This document shows positions 23,620 to 36,371 of a stretch of 64,000 nt of DNA, in pieces. Both the position numbers and the translations under genes were made by a program. The stretch is taken from the NCBI GenBank assembly GCA_003008705.1, contig PDUO01000019.1:120552-184551 (forward strand), written 5' to 3'. The notes under the pieces are model-generated. The model had not been told where the DNA came from. It did no database searches and saw nothing but the letters and a program-made list of their open reading frames with translations. Numbering within the stretch: position 1 is the stretch's first letter; every line of letters starts with the position of its first letter. Origin of the DNA: Pezicula radicicola. Taxonomy: Eukaryota > Ascomycota > Leotiomycetes > Helotiales > Dermateaceae.

Positions 23620-25099
23620 GCTTCACTCAGCAGCAAGACAGCATGTAGATTCCAGCTTTTGGGTCACCCGGTTTAGTTCGAAGAACTCAAAATGGCTGAT
23701 GGCCACGTACGCTCATAAGAGAAGGAGGCGCAGGCTGAGTAGTTGTAGTTACGACCTAGTATTGTCCTATTGTTGATTTTGATTCTTCTGAAAGGACTTG
23801 GAGTCCGACCGTCCCACGGGGACCTATTCCCGTTATTGCGCCCTTTTCAATGATTCATGTTCATCCCATATTTTCGAGAGTCAATTATGTATTTAGCGTC
23901 CAAAAGAAGCGGTTATAGTCAACGAGGGTTTGAACGTTGTGTAAAGGGGCCTCGGGGGTAATAGGTAGCCTAGGATTGGTCTTAGAGTAGGATTCTCGGG
24001 ACATGTGTGAAGATTTCGACTATAATCCCAGGCCCGTTATATTATCTAGGTACGCAATAAAGATTCGCACTTCGTAGAGCATAAGGATTACTGAACATAA
24101 TAGGTATCCTTTAGCATCTTGCAGCAGAGATGGTGATCGTCAGGGTCCCAATCTGAGTAGTGAAATGGAAGTCATGCGCCTCAGCCAGACGGACAAAGAC
24201 CGAAAGATGCCACTTACCAACTGGACATTTGCAGTAGCGATATTTCGAATATTGGTATTCTGATGCTTTTCAAATTGTAGTCGTGTTTTCGACAAGGTTG
24301 CAGGTCTTGGCACTTCGTCCGGGCCTTCGGGAGCTGAATCGCTCCCAGCCCCCATCAAGGGCGATGAGGGCAATCTTAGGGAAGAATCAAATATTATATA
24401 GTATTATTCGATTTTCGCTCTCTAAGTATATCTTTAGCTAGATAGGTTGAGGAAGGGATTTACCTTTAACTGTAGAGGAGTCTTAGGTAATAGTATATTA
24501 TATAGCCTAGTAAGAAAGCTTGTACTTCTCTATAATTTCGGCCTATAATTTCCTAGCTCTAAACTCTCTAATAACCTTCCTACAAAGATATAGTATTCAT
24601 TTAATCCTATAAGTTCGATTACTGGAAGCCTAGCTAGGAGGAGTGTGTTAGGGTAGTATATTAGTAGTGTTATTAGAGGTAGGTAGAAAAATCGAAACGT
24701 TAAAATTTATGTATTTACACGTTTTGGCCAATATTAATTGTCGGTTACTGTAGAAAACGGGTGGCAAGTAAAGAGTGATATGCCAGATTTGGAAAAGGTT
24801 TAGTTTTGGGGGAGAGGTCTGTGTATTGTTGGCTAAGAGCTTTGAATGCATGTCTGCGTGGTTTTGTTTCCTAGTATCATTCCAACTTGGGGAGGCTACC
24901 AAAGACACTCCAAACCCTTCCTCAATTTTCTTTATCAAATGCAATTAATTAGAAGTTTAAGTTTTACGATGATTAGATATAAAATTTCAAGGATACCACT
25001 ATCTCCCACTTAGACCTTCACAAAACTCCACCAGACCTCCTCCCCTCTCCCAATTACAGCAATAAAACTCCAAACTTCAAGTCACAAATTGATATTTAT
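23620..25099. other. Gene-poor stretch with an AT-rich, TA-step-rich block
   Basis: The block at about 24380-24700 is dominated by TATAG, CTAG and TTAG words, as seen after RIP. A coding-like remnant on the minus strand at 24140-24373 (segment TNIRNIATANVQL followed by a GTAAGT donor) has no ATG and no family I can name. Confidence 0.4.
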
Positions 25100-25948
25100 C
25101 TATAACCTGTACCGTTCCCCATTTTCATTCCGACCATACGAAAGTGGATAATACCGCGGCACAGGACCAACAGACCCACCATTCCTCCTCCTAGAACTAG
25201 AACTCCTAGCCCTTGAATCTACTAGCGTAGATGAACGCTCCACTCTTCGCACTTCCTCCACCTCATCATCCTCATCTCCATCCTCATCCTCATCTTCATC
25301 CCCATGCCCATACACGAGAGAAGGTTGTTGCTGCCCAGAACCGCAAATCAAATTGTCCGTCCTCCCAATCTCTTCCCCTCTCCAGCACGCCCACAAAAGT
25401 CTCACAACACTCAAAACACACCAAACCCAGAGCACCAGCACAACCGCCAGTAATCCAATCCTCCAATAAAAGCCCCATGTATCCCTCAAAACTAAAAACT
25501 CCTTCCACCAAGCTCCAATCTTAATAGGATCCATAGGAGTCATCATACATTCTGCATATATCTTACAAATATCAGCTCTATCCTTACTATATTCCCAAGA
25601 GCCTTTTACTGCGCTACAATCTAGGTTTCCGAATTTATGGGCGCAGGTGTTTAGAATCTGGTAGTAGGCTGTTAAGGTTGAGGTTGTTGAGGTGCGGATG
25701 GTGCTGAAGAAGGTGTAGATTTTTTGTTTGAGGAAGAAGCCTAGGATTAGTTCGAGGAAGATCCCGGCTACTAGAAGCTGTGCGTCGAGTGTGTTGAGGA
25801 GGTTGCTGAGGTTGTAAACTCTACTGTGGCGTGGGTAGGTGATTGGTGTATAGCGTTGGATGGAGTAGAGAGGGAGGATTAGGAGCAGTATTGGAATGGT
25901 AGGGATAAAGATAAGGATATTGATTATTGAGGATGGCCAGAGTGACAT
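25100..25948 (-). CDS. Integral membrane protein of unknown function
   Basis: One exon, 282 residues, ATG at 25948. Three hydrophobic segments: about 7-30 (IINILIFIPTIPILLLILPL), 56-75 and 165-188. The loop between the second and third has four Cys residues (CAHKFGNLDC and others) and could be disulfide-bonded outside. The C-terminal tail has an acidic run of Glu/Asp (about 215-232, encoded by a CATCCT-type repeat), then a Ser/Arg-rich part. No family recognised. The acidic tail is probably cytosolic. Confidence 0.65.
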   Translation of the reverse strand: MSLWPSSIINILIFIPTIPILLLILPLYSIQRYTPITYPRHSRVYNLSNLLNTLDAQLLVAGIFLELILGFFLKQKIYTFFSTIRTSTTSTLTAYYQILNTCAHKFGNLDCSAVKGSWEYSKDRADICKIYAECMMTPMDPIKIGAWWKEFLVLRDTWGFYWRIGLLAVVLVLWVWCVLSVVRLLWACWRGEEIGRTDNLICGSGQQQPSLVYGHGDEDEDEDGDEDDEVEEVRRVERSSTLVDSRARSSSSRRRNGGSVGPVPRYYPLSYGRNENGERYRL

Positions 25949-26875
25949 TTTGTATTTTGTTATAGGTTGGTTGTTGACCTAGATTAATTGTGAGTTAATG
26001 TTCGGAAAGAGATTTCTTGGAACTCACAAGTTGCTAAGACGAAAGAAATTTGAAGTTAAGGTGTTAGTGGTTCTATCTCTAGACAGAAAGTCGCGACGGA
26101 AATCTCTCATTTGTAAAGAAAGATAAAACGTTAGTCCGTGAGTACTTGACCATGAGACTATTCGGAGTATCTTCCGCGAACAGAAGCACAACCAAGGAAT
26201 GAGGGGGTTGGTAAACAATGCAACAATTGCAATTATTATTGGTTTCATTCTCCACAGCCGATGCTGGGAATCCTCCCGTTGCCATTTTGCGATATCTCTG
26301 GAATGGCACAACCGCCTTAAGCGAGGGAAGTGAGACAATTTCTCCAGAAACGTACAACGATGGACACATAATTTTGCGTAACCGTCTTGAAATTCTGCTG
26401 GAACTTTGAACTAGAGAAAGAAAGTGAAAAATTTCACGTCTGCCTTTGTTAATTTCGTCCTGTAACCCTGCTTCGACTCAGTCACTCGCTTCGGGAACGG
26501 ATGACTTGAAGTCGGGGTCGCAATCGAAAAACAAAGAGATGTTGACTGCATTCGGACTTGAGAAACTACTCACTATACATTGTGCTATAGCCGAATGCAC
26601 TCCTAAGAGAATCGATCTTTGTCTTCAAGCTTCGCGTCCTACTCGAGCTCCTTTTTGTGACCGCATTCGTAAGTTTTTCGTACGGAAGAGGATATACTTA
26701 CCATTCTTAAAGCTGCTTTTGAAATAATAAAAGAACTCTTTGTTCTCTCGCTCTTGTTCTTTTACTACATTTATCTTGATTTTCCTTCGGCATTGTTTTG
26801 TCCAACTCGAACACAAACGTTAGCCCTTGATTGCCCTTTCCTTAGCAAACTACCTTGGTTGCCTAATAATCCAAT
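25949..26875. other. Intergenic, divergent promoters
   Basis: Between the membrane protein gene (minus) and the 776-residue gene (plus). Pyrimidine-rich just before the ATG at 26876. No gene seen. Confidence 0.4.
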
Positions 26876-29206
26876 ATGGCTGACCAACAACAAGAAGGCG
26901 ACAACGTCGACCAACAAAACAATTCGGGTGAGCAACCTCCCCAACCAGGTCAAGAACAACAAGAACAACCAGAACAACAAGTAGTCGATAACGCAGACAA
27001 TTCAGGCCAGACTCCCGTACTACCAGACGCAGAACAAGAACAACAAGGAGGCGGTGATGAACAAGAGGAAAACCACCCACCAGGATACATCCCCCAACGC
27101 CGCGATAACAATGGAAACCTCCTCGAAGTTCCAGACGTAGAAATCTCCGAGCAAGGCATGCGAGAAGAGGATTTCAGAAATATGATAAACTCAGTTCTGG
27201 CTAATATCCCACCAGTAGGCCAGGGTAGATATACAGGCAACTATGGTCGGGTTGATGACCCTGATGTTGATGATGAAACATTTGGTCAATCACCACCATC
27301 TTCCAGCTCAGGTGGTGCCATTATACCACCTTTGGATCTCTCAACTAGGGAGCGTGGTGGGGTTATGCATCCGGCCTCCCCATCCGTTGCCACCACTACG
27401 GATAGCGATGGTAGCCTCTTCGAAGCCCGTCAAGAGCACCAGGCACGATTGCGGAGAGAAAGAACCGAGCGAGAAAACCAGCCCGCAAGGGAAAATAACC
27501 GAGCTTCTAACTCTCCTTTGTCGGAAAGAGATATGTTTCATAATGGTGTCTATCTCGGACTCCGTCCGGATGAAATAAGACAACAGAATAATACCAATCG
27601 AAGTAGATATGACATGAGATCGGGCAGTGGTCGCCAGTATGATATTGAAGCATTTGGCGAAGTACGACGCTCCCCACCACCTGCATCCCGAGTTGCGGGA
27701 CCCTCTGGGTTACGACGACCACAGGAACAAAGACCTATGGAGTCACAAAGTAGGCTCAGACCCAATGAATCAGGCTTTTATCATGAAGGTCAACTGAGAG
27801 TCAGGAATCCTTTCCCCGAGCCTTCGGATTCATCGGATGCTTCAGATTCTGACGATGACGATGATGGTCATAGAAGGTCTGGCGGTGGAGGTAACGGATC
27901 TGGCGGCCGTAGAAGTGGTGGCGATGATGGCGATGAAAGTGGAGGTGGTGGAGGTGGAGGAGGTAATGATCCAGACGGCGACCCAGACGACGATCCGCCC
28001 CAAAGGGAATACGAGGACGACAAGGACCCTCAGAAGTATGTCGACCAAATACTTAGGCCTGTAAACAAGTTAAATCATCGAATAAACCGGCTCACTAGAA
28101 CAGGAGACCCGGACAATCACAACGAATGGGGACTGCATCAAGTACTGTACAACCATTTCGATGTTATTAGTAGAAAGATAACGAAATACGAGAGACTTGC
28201 TCATGATCGCTTCCGCTGGATGGTCATGGAAGTACTTGGTGGCAGTCACGAAAATATTCCTTTCAAAGGAAGATTGACTGAATTGGTTGATAACCAATTG
28301 AAGATAGCTGATGACCAAGTGAGGATTGCTAGAGCATTCGAGCAAAAAATGGATACATTGAACGAGACATTCCAAGGTATCAATAGACTTGTACACATAT
28401 TCCAAAACCAAGACACAGGTCTTATGGATCTGCTAGGTAGAATGGAGGAGGTACAAAGTAGAGATCTAGGTCATGTTCATGCCGATTTGAGACAGATAAT
28501 TCAAGTGTTGCACTTGAGCCTGAGAATTGGAGGAGAACAAAGGAATGAATGGGCGGTACAGATGGCCAGGCAACTAGCACAGCAAGGAGGACAGCAACCT
28601 GAACAGCAACCTGAACAGCAACCAGGACAACAACCAGGAGAACAACCAGGACCTCAACCAAGTGAAATATTAAGACAACAAATGGAAGAGCGAGTAAGAC
28701 AGCGATTACGACAGGCAGACGATAGCCCAGTAAGGGATTCCTGGGTGTGGTTAGGCACCGCAAGGTATCAAACCATAGAAGGCTTGAAAAAACTCTATAA
28801 CTGGGTCTGGGATCAAGTGGCTCCCACTTTCCGCAAAGTCTGGTTATGGTATCGAGCTTTTCAACTACAAGTAAATTTGTTCATCCTCCTAGCTATCGGT
28901 TCCTTGATTTATTTCTTTCAACCTACGGTAGAAGGAGTTTTTTGGGGTGTTGTGTCGATACCCATGTCCTTTACAAATTTATTCAGACGGCAAAGACTCA
29001 GCAGTGCGATAGGCCCTGTTATTCAAAATGAAAGGACTACTGTTGAGCAGGTTGCTTTTCAAGACGAAAATATCCCTGTCTATGAGGCTGAACTGCCACC
29101 AATTGTAGACGAGGATCTAGAGACTGCTGAGATTGAATACTGGAAGACGTTAGAGAAAACACTGGGTTTGCCAAGAGGGGCGCTCGGATTTGGGCATAGG
29201 CTGTAG
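26876..29206 (+). CDS. Large low-complexity protein with helical middle and C-terminal membrane anchor
   Basis: A single exon of 776 residues from ATG 26876. Residues 1-60 are Gln/Glu-rich, about 60-320 are polar and disordered, and 320-385 hold Asp/Ser and Gly runs (GGGGGGGGN). Residues about 385-560 are predicted helical and partly coiled coil (LVDNQLKIADDQVRIARAFE). A QPEQQPGQQPGEQ repeat follows at 565-600. A hydrophobic segment at about 664-685 (VNLFILLAIGSLIYFF) may anchor it in a membrane, with a second weaker one after it. I do not recognise the family, and the molecular role is unknown. Confidence 0.65.
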   Translation: MADQQQEGDNVDQQNNSGEQPPQPGQEQQEQPEQQVVDNADNSGQTPVLPDAEQEQQGGGDEQEENHPPGYIPQRRDNNGNLLEVPDVEISEQGMREEDFRNMINSVLANIPPVGQGRYTGNYGRVDDPDVDDETFGQSPPSSSSGGAIIPPLDLSTRERGGVMHPASPSVATTTDSDGSLFEARQEHQARLRRERTERENQPARENNRASNSPLSERDMFHNGVYLGLRPDEIRQQNNTNRSRYDMRSGSGRQYDIEAFGEVRRSPPPASRVAGPSGLRRPQEQRPMESQSRLRPNESGFYHEGQLRVRNPFPEPSDSSDASDSDDDDDGHRRSGGGGNGSGGRRSGGDDGDESGGGGGGGGNDPDGDPDDDPPQREYEDDKDPQKYVDQILRPVNKLNHRINRLTRTGDPDNHNEWGLHQVLYNHFDVISRKITKYERLAHDRFRWMVMEVLGGSHENIPFKGRLTELVDNQLKIADDQVRIARAFEQKMDTLNETFQGINRLVHIFQNQDTGLMDLLGRMEEVQSRDLGHVHADLRQIIQVLHLSLRIGGEQRNEWAVQMARQLAQQGGQQPEQQPEQQPGQQPGEQPGPQPSEILRQQMEERVRQRLRQADDSPVRDSWVWLGTARYQTIEGLKKLYNWVWDQVAPTFRKVWLWYRAFQLQVNLFILLAIGSLIYFFQPTVEGVFWGVVSIPMSFTNLFRRQRLSSAIGPVIQNERTTVEQVAFQDENIPVYEAELPPIVDEDLETAEIEYWKTLEKTLGLPRGALGFGHRL

Positions 29207-30299
29207 ATGCGCTGTGAGAGGCAAAACCGACAGCCATTTTTCTGATCGTAATGTTGAGCATTTGGGAACGCGAGATGGGAAATGTTATTTCGGCGTTTAA
29301 TATAGTGGTTTGTTTGAGTATTAGTGTTGGGTTGTGTTAATTCAAAGATTCAAAGACGATTGACAGTTGTGTAATTGAAAATAAAGCCTCTCGGGTTTGA
29401 GCATAACAGTAGCAAACCAATTTTTAATTTCTTCCATCTGAGACTATGTAATTGGAGGTGGGAACTTTTTTTTCTATCGCGATATATTGTCCAACTGACA
29501 CGAAACTCTAACAAGAAACCTGTATATAGGGGTGTTACTTCCTCTTTAAACACTAGCAGAGTTGTACTTGTAGGTTTCAGTTGAGCTCAAGGCAAATGAC
29601 CCAATACCAGGATGGATTTAGTGGAGTCCAGAAAATATTCAGAAAATGACCGCAGTACTACTCTCAAATGATAGTCTGAACTTCCATTGATTTCATCGCT
29701 GAGCAGCACTGCTGCGCTCAGTCTAGAGGAATACTCATTCCCAACATCCTAGCCATAATGAATAATCTAGAAGCTCAAAGACACAAACTGAAATAGGGTC
29801 AAGGAGGGTCGGTCTGTAATAAAAGTTGTCTCTGTCATGACAAGTCTCTATGTTGGCGTTCCCTTGCCCTTTGGTCCCAAGTAGAGACTACCAATGTACT
29901 CGCCTTGAAGTACAGCCACCGTCCATTAGCACGCTACATGACCTCGACGGGAAAAAGTTGTATTAGTCGATTCAATTATGCCTCATAATTTGAAGGCTTT
30001 GTCGTTTATGATTTGTAGAAGAGAAGAAAGTTGGCGAGCAAAGTGAAGAGAAGTAAGGGGTATGGAGCTAGACCAAATTTAGAAGGCCGCTTAGCATCTC
30101 TCGTGCCCCTTTCACGGCCAAGCGCTATGCGACGAGCATGGATTTGCTTACTGTACTTTTTCTCCGAATTAGCACTCTGACAAACATCCACGCCGCAGTC
30201 AACGGCCACAATACGTGTCTCAACACTACCAACAATCTTGAGATTTTGCAATCCTATGAAGATCTCACACTCTTTTCAATTAACACTACATCAATAACG
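29207..30299. other. Intergenic DNA
   Basis: 3' region of the low-complexity gene and promoter of the MFS gene. An in-frame ATG at 30138 would extend the MFS protein by 54 residues; no separate gene seen. Confidence 0.4.
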
Positions 30300-32158
30300 A
30301 TGACTTCCAAGCTTCTTTTTCAGGCCTTAGTTGTCGATGAAACAACACCTCTCCTTGCTGCTTCAGGTGCTGGACCAACAGCACTACCAAACGAAGACCA
30401 ACTCGCTGTAAATACATCGAATTCGAACGATGACGATGATACTCCATTACCAAGAACTCAGATCTTCTTACTATGTTACGCTCGCCTGGTTGAACCAATT
30501 GCTTTCTTCTGTATCTTTCCCTTCATCAACCAGATGATATACGACACCGGTAATGTTGAAGAGGCAGCTGTTGGGTTTTATAGCGGCCTAATCGTATGTT
30601 ATATCCCCCAAGTCCAAGATTATTTCAATACTTATTTGAATCTAATCGATGCTTCAGGAATCATTGTTCTCGTTGACCCAGATGCTACTCATGATCTCAT
30701 GGGGTCGTGCCGCAGATCATTTTGGTAGAAAACCAGTCCTAGTCATCTCTTTATCTGGAGCAGCGATTTGTACTGCGCTATTTGGTTTGAGTAAGACGGT
30801 ATGGCAGATGGTCGTCTTCAGATGCTTAGCAGGAGCATTTGCAGGTACCGTGGTGTAAGTATTCGCGGGAATCGTTGTGTAAGCGCTAATTTTATATAGC
30901 ACGGTTCGAACAATGATTACCGAAAACAGTACATCAAAGACACAAGCAAGAGCCTTCAGCTTGTTTTCCTTCACAAGTAATCTTGGAATCTTTCTTGGTC
31001 CACTGATCGGTATGCAACTCTTAAATTGCAGTCATCCTTGTCATTATCGTTAACCACAATGCTAGGTGGTATTCTCGCCGACCCAGCCAAACAATACCCC
31101 TCTATACTTGGAAATGTACAATTCTTCAAAGACTTTCCCTACGCCCTTTCCACATTCGCAACAGGTTCAATTGGAGCAAGCGCAGCAATTATAAGTGCAC
31201 TTTTCGTCAATGAGGTTGGTCGCTTTCCCAACTAGCAAATATTCCTTTGTCTGACTGCCGGCTCAATAGACTCTCCACCGTAAAACCAGCAAATCTTCGT
31301 CTGAAGAAGGACCAATGTCAACATGGGAAATCATTAAAACACCAGGTGTAACTGCAGTCTTATATATATACGGACACGTAGGACTGCTCGCCTTCGCCTA
31401 CACAGCTGGTAAATTCAAAAATCTCCCACCATTCCCCATCATCCAATCTTTCTAACTCTAAACACTCAGTCGTACCCATATTCTGGTTTGTAGCCCCCTC
31501 CCTCGGCGGCTTCGGTTTCACGCCCCTCCAAATCTCCATGTTCCTAGCTGGAGCTGGAATCTCTCAAGCCCTCTGGACACTAATCGCCTTCCCACCGCTG
31601 CAACACCGCTTCGGAACCGGAGGTGTCTTACGAGCCTGTGCCTGGGCATGGCCAATATCGTTCACGTTATGTCCTATCTGTAATCTTTTCTTAAGACAGG
31701 AAAGTCACGGATGGAATATTGCTTTTTGGGTTGTTGCTCCTACTGCTTTATTTATTGGATCGGGTGTTAGTTTGGCTTTTAGTAAGTTACTCCTTTCCCC
31801 CTTCCGTTCCCTTCCTTATTTCCTTCCTCCTCTCCTCCATGTCCTCCTGTCTTTAGGCTTTAAAAATTAACAGTGAGCAGCTGCCGTACAACTAGCACTA
31901 AACGACATATCCCCCTCCTCCTCAACCCTCGGAACCGTAAACGCAATAGCACTAACACTTTCATCGGGACTCCGAGCAATAGCACCCGCTCTATTTGCAA
32001 GTATCTTCGCTATGGGAGCGGAGACTCAAATTTTCTATGGATATTTGATTTGGGTTGTTATGATTGCTTTGGCTCTTGGGTTAACGGTTGGTGTTTATTG
32101 GTTACCTGCTAAGGCGGAAGGGAGGTTAAAGAGTGTTGGGGACGAGGAGGCGGAATGA
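30300..32158 (+). CDS. MFS transporter (DHA1-like)
   Basis: Seven exons: 30300..30593, 30658..30854, 30900..31009, 31066..31214, 31270..31408, 31470..31781 and 31881..32158, giving 492 residues. After a disordered Asp-rich N-terminus come the membrane segments. The MFS signature between helices 2 and 3 reads ISWGRAADHFGRKPVL, and the helix-4/5 region reads RCLAGAFAGTVVTVRTMITE with LGIFLGPLIGG. This pattern fits the fungal DHA1 drug:H+ antiporter group related to yeast YCR023C. Substrate unknown. I start at 30300 (context AACGATG); the earlier ATG at 30138 gives a hydrophobic extension that does not fit the family. Confidence 0.88.
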
Positions 32159-32765
32159 GTGGAGGAGAAAAATGAGAAGGGGGTGGGGTTGGGGGATGGT
32201 GAGAAAGAGGGGAGATTTGTGTGGTTGAGCTTTTTGGATACGAGGAATCTCTGGTAGAAGGAAGAGATTGTGTTTACACAGGGATGGGATATTTATTACC
32301 TCGGAGAAGAGACTTCAATCCATATATTTAGTCTTGGGAGTAGTTGTGAATGGAGTGTTAAGATAGAGGTAGTATATATCTAGCTACAAAAGCTACCAGC
32401 GGGCTGCGAGACGTATATGGATTGGTCAGAAAGATTATATATGGCCTTCTCATGTTCTATAGGAACTAGGGTTAGTTAGATACAGCAATATACGCAACAT
32501 ATCTAACACCACACAACACTAAGTCTGCAGTTAATCTCCAAATAAAAGGTAGAGGCATAAACACATAGTAAAATATCATTATTTCAGCTGTATGAAACTC
32601 AATAACTAACAAAGCAATAGCAATGATAAATTCACGTAAGCGACTTCACAATATCGTAAGACAGATTTAAGCAAATCTTTAATCAAGGTAGGTACCTATT
32701 AAATTATAACGATTATTTACTATACCCTTATCTACACCCCACAAACCCCATCCCAACCAATCCCC
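32159..32765. other. Convergent 3' region
   Basis: Between the stop of the MFS gene and the stop of the GH3 gene. AT-rich, no gene. Confidence 0.45.
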
Positions 32766-35206
32766 TCAAAGAACAATAGTACCATTCAACCTCAAATCCC
32801 TCGAACTAGCACCAACCCAAACCCCATACTCCACTTCTGCCCCATCCCCAGAAACCTGTAACCTCCACGCCTGAGCCACAACATCCCAAGTACTCAAATC
32901 CCTCCTCGACACCTCAAACCCAAGCCTACCACTCTCCCCAACCCCCAAAGACAACTTCTCAAAGCCCCTCAAAACGCGTACAGGACCCCCAGGAATACCC
33001 AGATACAACTGCGCAACCTCAGCTCCTTGTACATCCCCAACATTAGCTATATCAACCTCGATATAGAAAAGTGTCTCCCATAACTCAGGATGTCCACCTT
33101 GAATAATATCAATACTAGAATCCGGGAATTCAGAAAAACTAACGTTTTCGAATTTCGTGATTGTTAGGTTTGAGTATGAGAAAGAAGTATACGAAAGACC
33201 GAAACCGAATTCGAAACGAGGAGATATGTTATCGCGATCAAAAGCTCTGTAATCGATATATACACCTTCTGTGAAATTAGATTGGGGGAAAGCGTCGAAG
33301 GAGACAGAAGAGTTTAGAACTTCTCCATAATCTGATTCCAAGTGGGCGATGGTATGGATTAATTTTCCACTGGGTGTTACGTCTCCGTAGAGGATATCGA
33401 CGAGTCCGTTTCCGGATTCTTGACCGGGTAGACCGGCGAATATGACGGCTGTTATGTTGGGGTGATCGATCCAGGCTTCTACTACTCTGGGTCCTGCTGC
33501 ATGGAGGATTACAACTGTGTTGGCGCAGTTGTCGGCTACGTAGTTTACTAGGTTATCGGAGAATTCATCTGTTAGGCTGAGGCGGTCGAAGGATTCGGAG
33601 GCGTATGCATTTATGAAGACGAGGCAGATGTCGGTTGAGGCTTCGATTGTTGGTTGGGCGGACCAGAAATCCCAACGTAGGGTTCCGCGGTCTGCGATGA
33701 CTCGGTCTTGGATTGCTTTGAATGGTGTTATGACATATGGTGGTGTATTGCTGCCAGATCCACCGCCAGTGATGAGCGTTCCGTTGAAGGTGTTCCATCC
33801 GAAGTTTACTTCGTAGCCGCCGCCGTATCGGAGGGGGTTTGCCCATGGGTTTGCTTTGATATCGGCATCGTAACCAAAGATGCTTACGAACCGTGGTGCT
33901 TTGAGAGGTAGGGTGTTGTTGAAATTCTTCACGAGAACATGGCCCGCAGCACCGATTTCACGGATAAGTTTGTCGTGGTCGGCTCTTACATCGAGGACTG
34001 GGTGTTGAACAGTGGGTTGGAAAACACTGGCAGCCGGAAACGCGTCATCCTGACCAAGAAAATAATAGGAAGCCATCTGTCTCGTAACCATATCGTCAAG
34101 ACGATCAATAGAAACCGAGCCATTATTAACAGCCTCAGTCAAATTCTTGCCCCAATACCCAGAATCAGGCATAACGATATCAAGACCAGCATTAGCTGTA
34201 GCGACACCAGATTGTTGAGCAGCCCAATCGCTGACTACGAAACCTTCAAATCCTAATTCGGTTTTTAGGATGCCGTTTAGGAGTTTGGAGTTTTGGCATG
34301 CGTAGGAGTTGTTGGCTCTTTGGTATGAACACATTATGGCGCCTGTTCCTGCTCGGAGGGCGTTCATGAATGGCCATGCGTAGAGTTCGTGCAAAGTTAA
34401 ATCGTCGACATTGGAGGAGAGGGATTCTCCGAGTCCATTGGGGAGTCGACGGTACTCTTGCTCATTTAGTAGGAAATGCTGCAAGGAGTTAGTATTTGAA
34501 CCATGTGGAAAATATTGCAAGAAATATTCTCATGCCACGATATGAGACGTACCTTTGAACAAGCAATTACTCCAGCATCCTGCGTTCCTTTAACGATCTC
34601 ACCCATCTGTACACCAACAAGATACGGATCAGGCCCAGGACCCTCCCAGCCTCTTCCACCTCTGGTAACACGACCAATTGGTCCACCAACAGGTCCAAGA
34701 GCAACATTTACACCCTTGCCATAATACTCGTCGCCAAAAGCCTTTCCATACGCATACATATAGTTCTTGTCCCAAGTAGAAGCAAGATGTGAGCCAGCAG
34801 GGAAAGCCGAAACAAAGTCTACGCCTCGTATACCGGCTGGGGCATCTTCAAAACAAAGACCACCGAATCCAAGACGAGGAACTGAGCCAGTGTTACCAAC
34901 GCAAGATTCATCTTCATAACCGATGGTCAAGTTCATTTTCTCCTCGAGGTCCAATTGAGCGACGAAGGCTTTAGCTTTTTCGTATGCCGCGGCCCATTGC
35001 GGTGAGCTCTTTCCTGCTCCTTCGGCTGTTCATAATATGAGCTTCAAATTATCATTCATCGAGTTGTGAAGTCTGGACTTACGAGTAGGGTAAACTGGAG
35101 GACTCAATCCATATAATGGCACCTCGCTAACATTTGTCCAACCTGCATTTGCCTGGTTAACGAGCAGAGCTGTTGCTACCGCAGCGCAAAAAGAAGTCTT
35201 CATCAT
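32766..35206 (-). CDS. Secreted glycoside hydrolase family 3 (beta-glucosidase-like)
   Basis: Exons 35206..35083, 35025..34553 and 34478..32766 give 769 residues. The N-terminus is a signal peptide (MMKTSFCAAVATALLVNQANA). The GH3 N-terminal barrel shows NVALGPVGGPIGR, GRGWEGPGPDPYLVG and the nucleophile region GFVVSDWAAQQSG (Asp about 283). The alpha/beta sandwich (FVSIFGYDA) and a C-terminal fibronectin-III-like domain (EVAQLYLGIP) follow. It would release glucose from beta-glucosides outside the cell, in cellulose or glucan breakdown. Many potential N-glycosylation sites are present. A polypurine A-tract (about 35236-35252) lies just upstream of the start. Confidence 0.92.
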
Positions 35207-36371
35207 GTCAAATTTGCCTGAGAGGAAGACCTGGAGAAGAAAAAAAAAAAAAGGACAAAGTCAAGAGGATATCTGGATCTATTTATGCTCACTACCAATT
35301 CGGGCCGCATCCCATCTTCCCATCGAATCCACTCAGTCTCTAGCTAAATGAGGGAACTTGGCAATCAGCAGACTGCAGCAACTTTTTGCGTACCTACACA
35401 GGCCAAGACAAAAAACAGAAGACATGTTTGTTGACCGACAGGTACCAGTCCCAGTTTTCGGTAGAAGGTCGGACCATTAGATCACCCAACTCTGCACCGA
35501 CTGATGCAATTTCTGCACAGGAAAGCTATTGAAGGAAAACTGGAGCTTTGTTATAAAAGTATCATTAAGAATCTAGATACTTTGGGAACTGATAAAGTTT
35601 TAATAACTGCTACACAGTCATTCTTTTCTTTGCCTTAGGGTTAGGGTTAGGTTTGCCTTGGAGTATGAAATTCTCTATGCTCATTGAACTGCTATGATCG
35701 CTAAGAGGATTATTGCATGTTGAGTGAGGGGTTGCCCGCGCCCAGGCGGCTCTCGGACGGGGAAAGCCCCATCTTTGAAGGCGGGGTCGGTTTGTTCGTA
35801 TGGTACCGGTAGTTCGCATCATATGAAAAGGTACCGAAGACAAGTCACGATAACGGAGGGATCTATTCCGCCATACTGGGGCATGTACTATCTGCCTTTA
35901 TTTTTTTTATTTTTTTTTATTTTTTCAAGTTTCGACGCCGACATAACAATATCTATGCATTTTCCGAGACCCTAAAAGACAGTATGAGTAGCCATGAGGA
36001 ATGTAAAATAGATGCGGAAGTTGTGGAGCCAATGCATTTTCCGTGCTCAATGCACCAAACGGCTGGGGAGCAAATGAGTTATAAAGTAGCCCGACGATTA
36101 GAACGCCGGTATTCCCGGTTGACATCCCAGTGGCCGGGGAAAACGCCGTTTAGATCGTTGCGTCCCTGAGCCTTGAGGTAAGGTACCAAACAAACGAGTC
36201 ATGAGATTGGAGATTGAGAAACAATAGTCCTCACTTGAGCAGATAATCCTCTTTGCCATAGCAACAACCAATTTACAGAAATAGATGACTACGAATTCTT
36301 GATACATAGTTACCGTACTGTACATATCATACGGTAAAACCAAATGTTGCTCCAGCTTTCAGACCAAGCAT
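35207..36371. other. Intergenic DNA with telomere-like word
   Basis: Promoter of the GH3 gene and 3' region of the oxygenase gene. T-rich runs near 35897. Nothing coding recognised. Confidence 0.4.
35635..35652 (+). repeat. Short interstitial telomere-like repeat
   Basis: TTAGGG TTAGGG TTAGGT, two exact fungal telomere units and one near-unit. Too short to exclude chance. Confidence 0.45.

Noticed and set aside
24140..24373. Minus-strand frame with TNIRNIATANVQL and a GTAAGT donor
   Set aside because: No ATG and no family recognised; flanked by TA-rich decayed DNA. Kept only as a remark.
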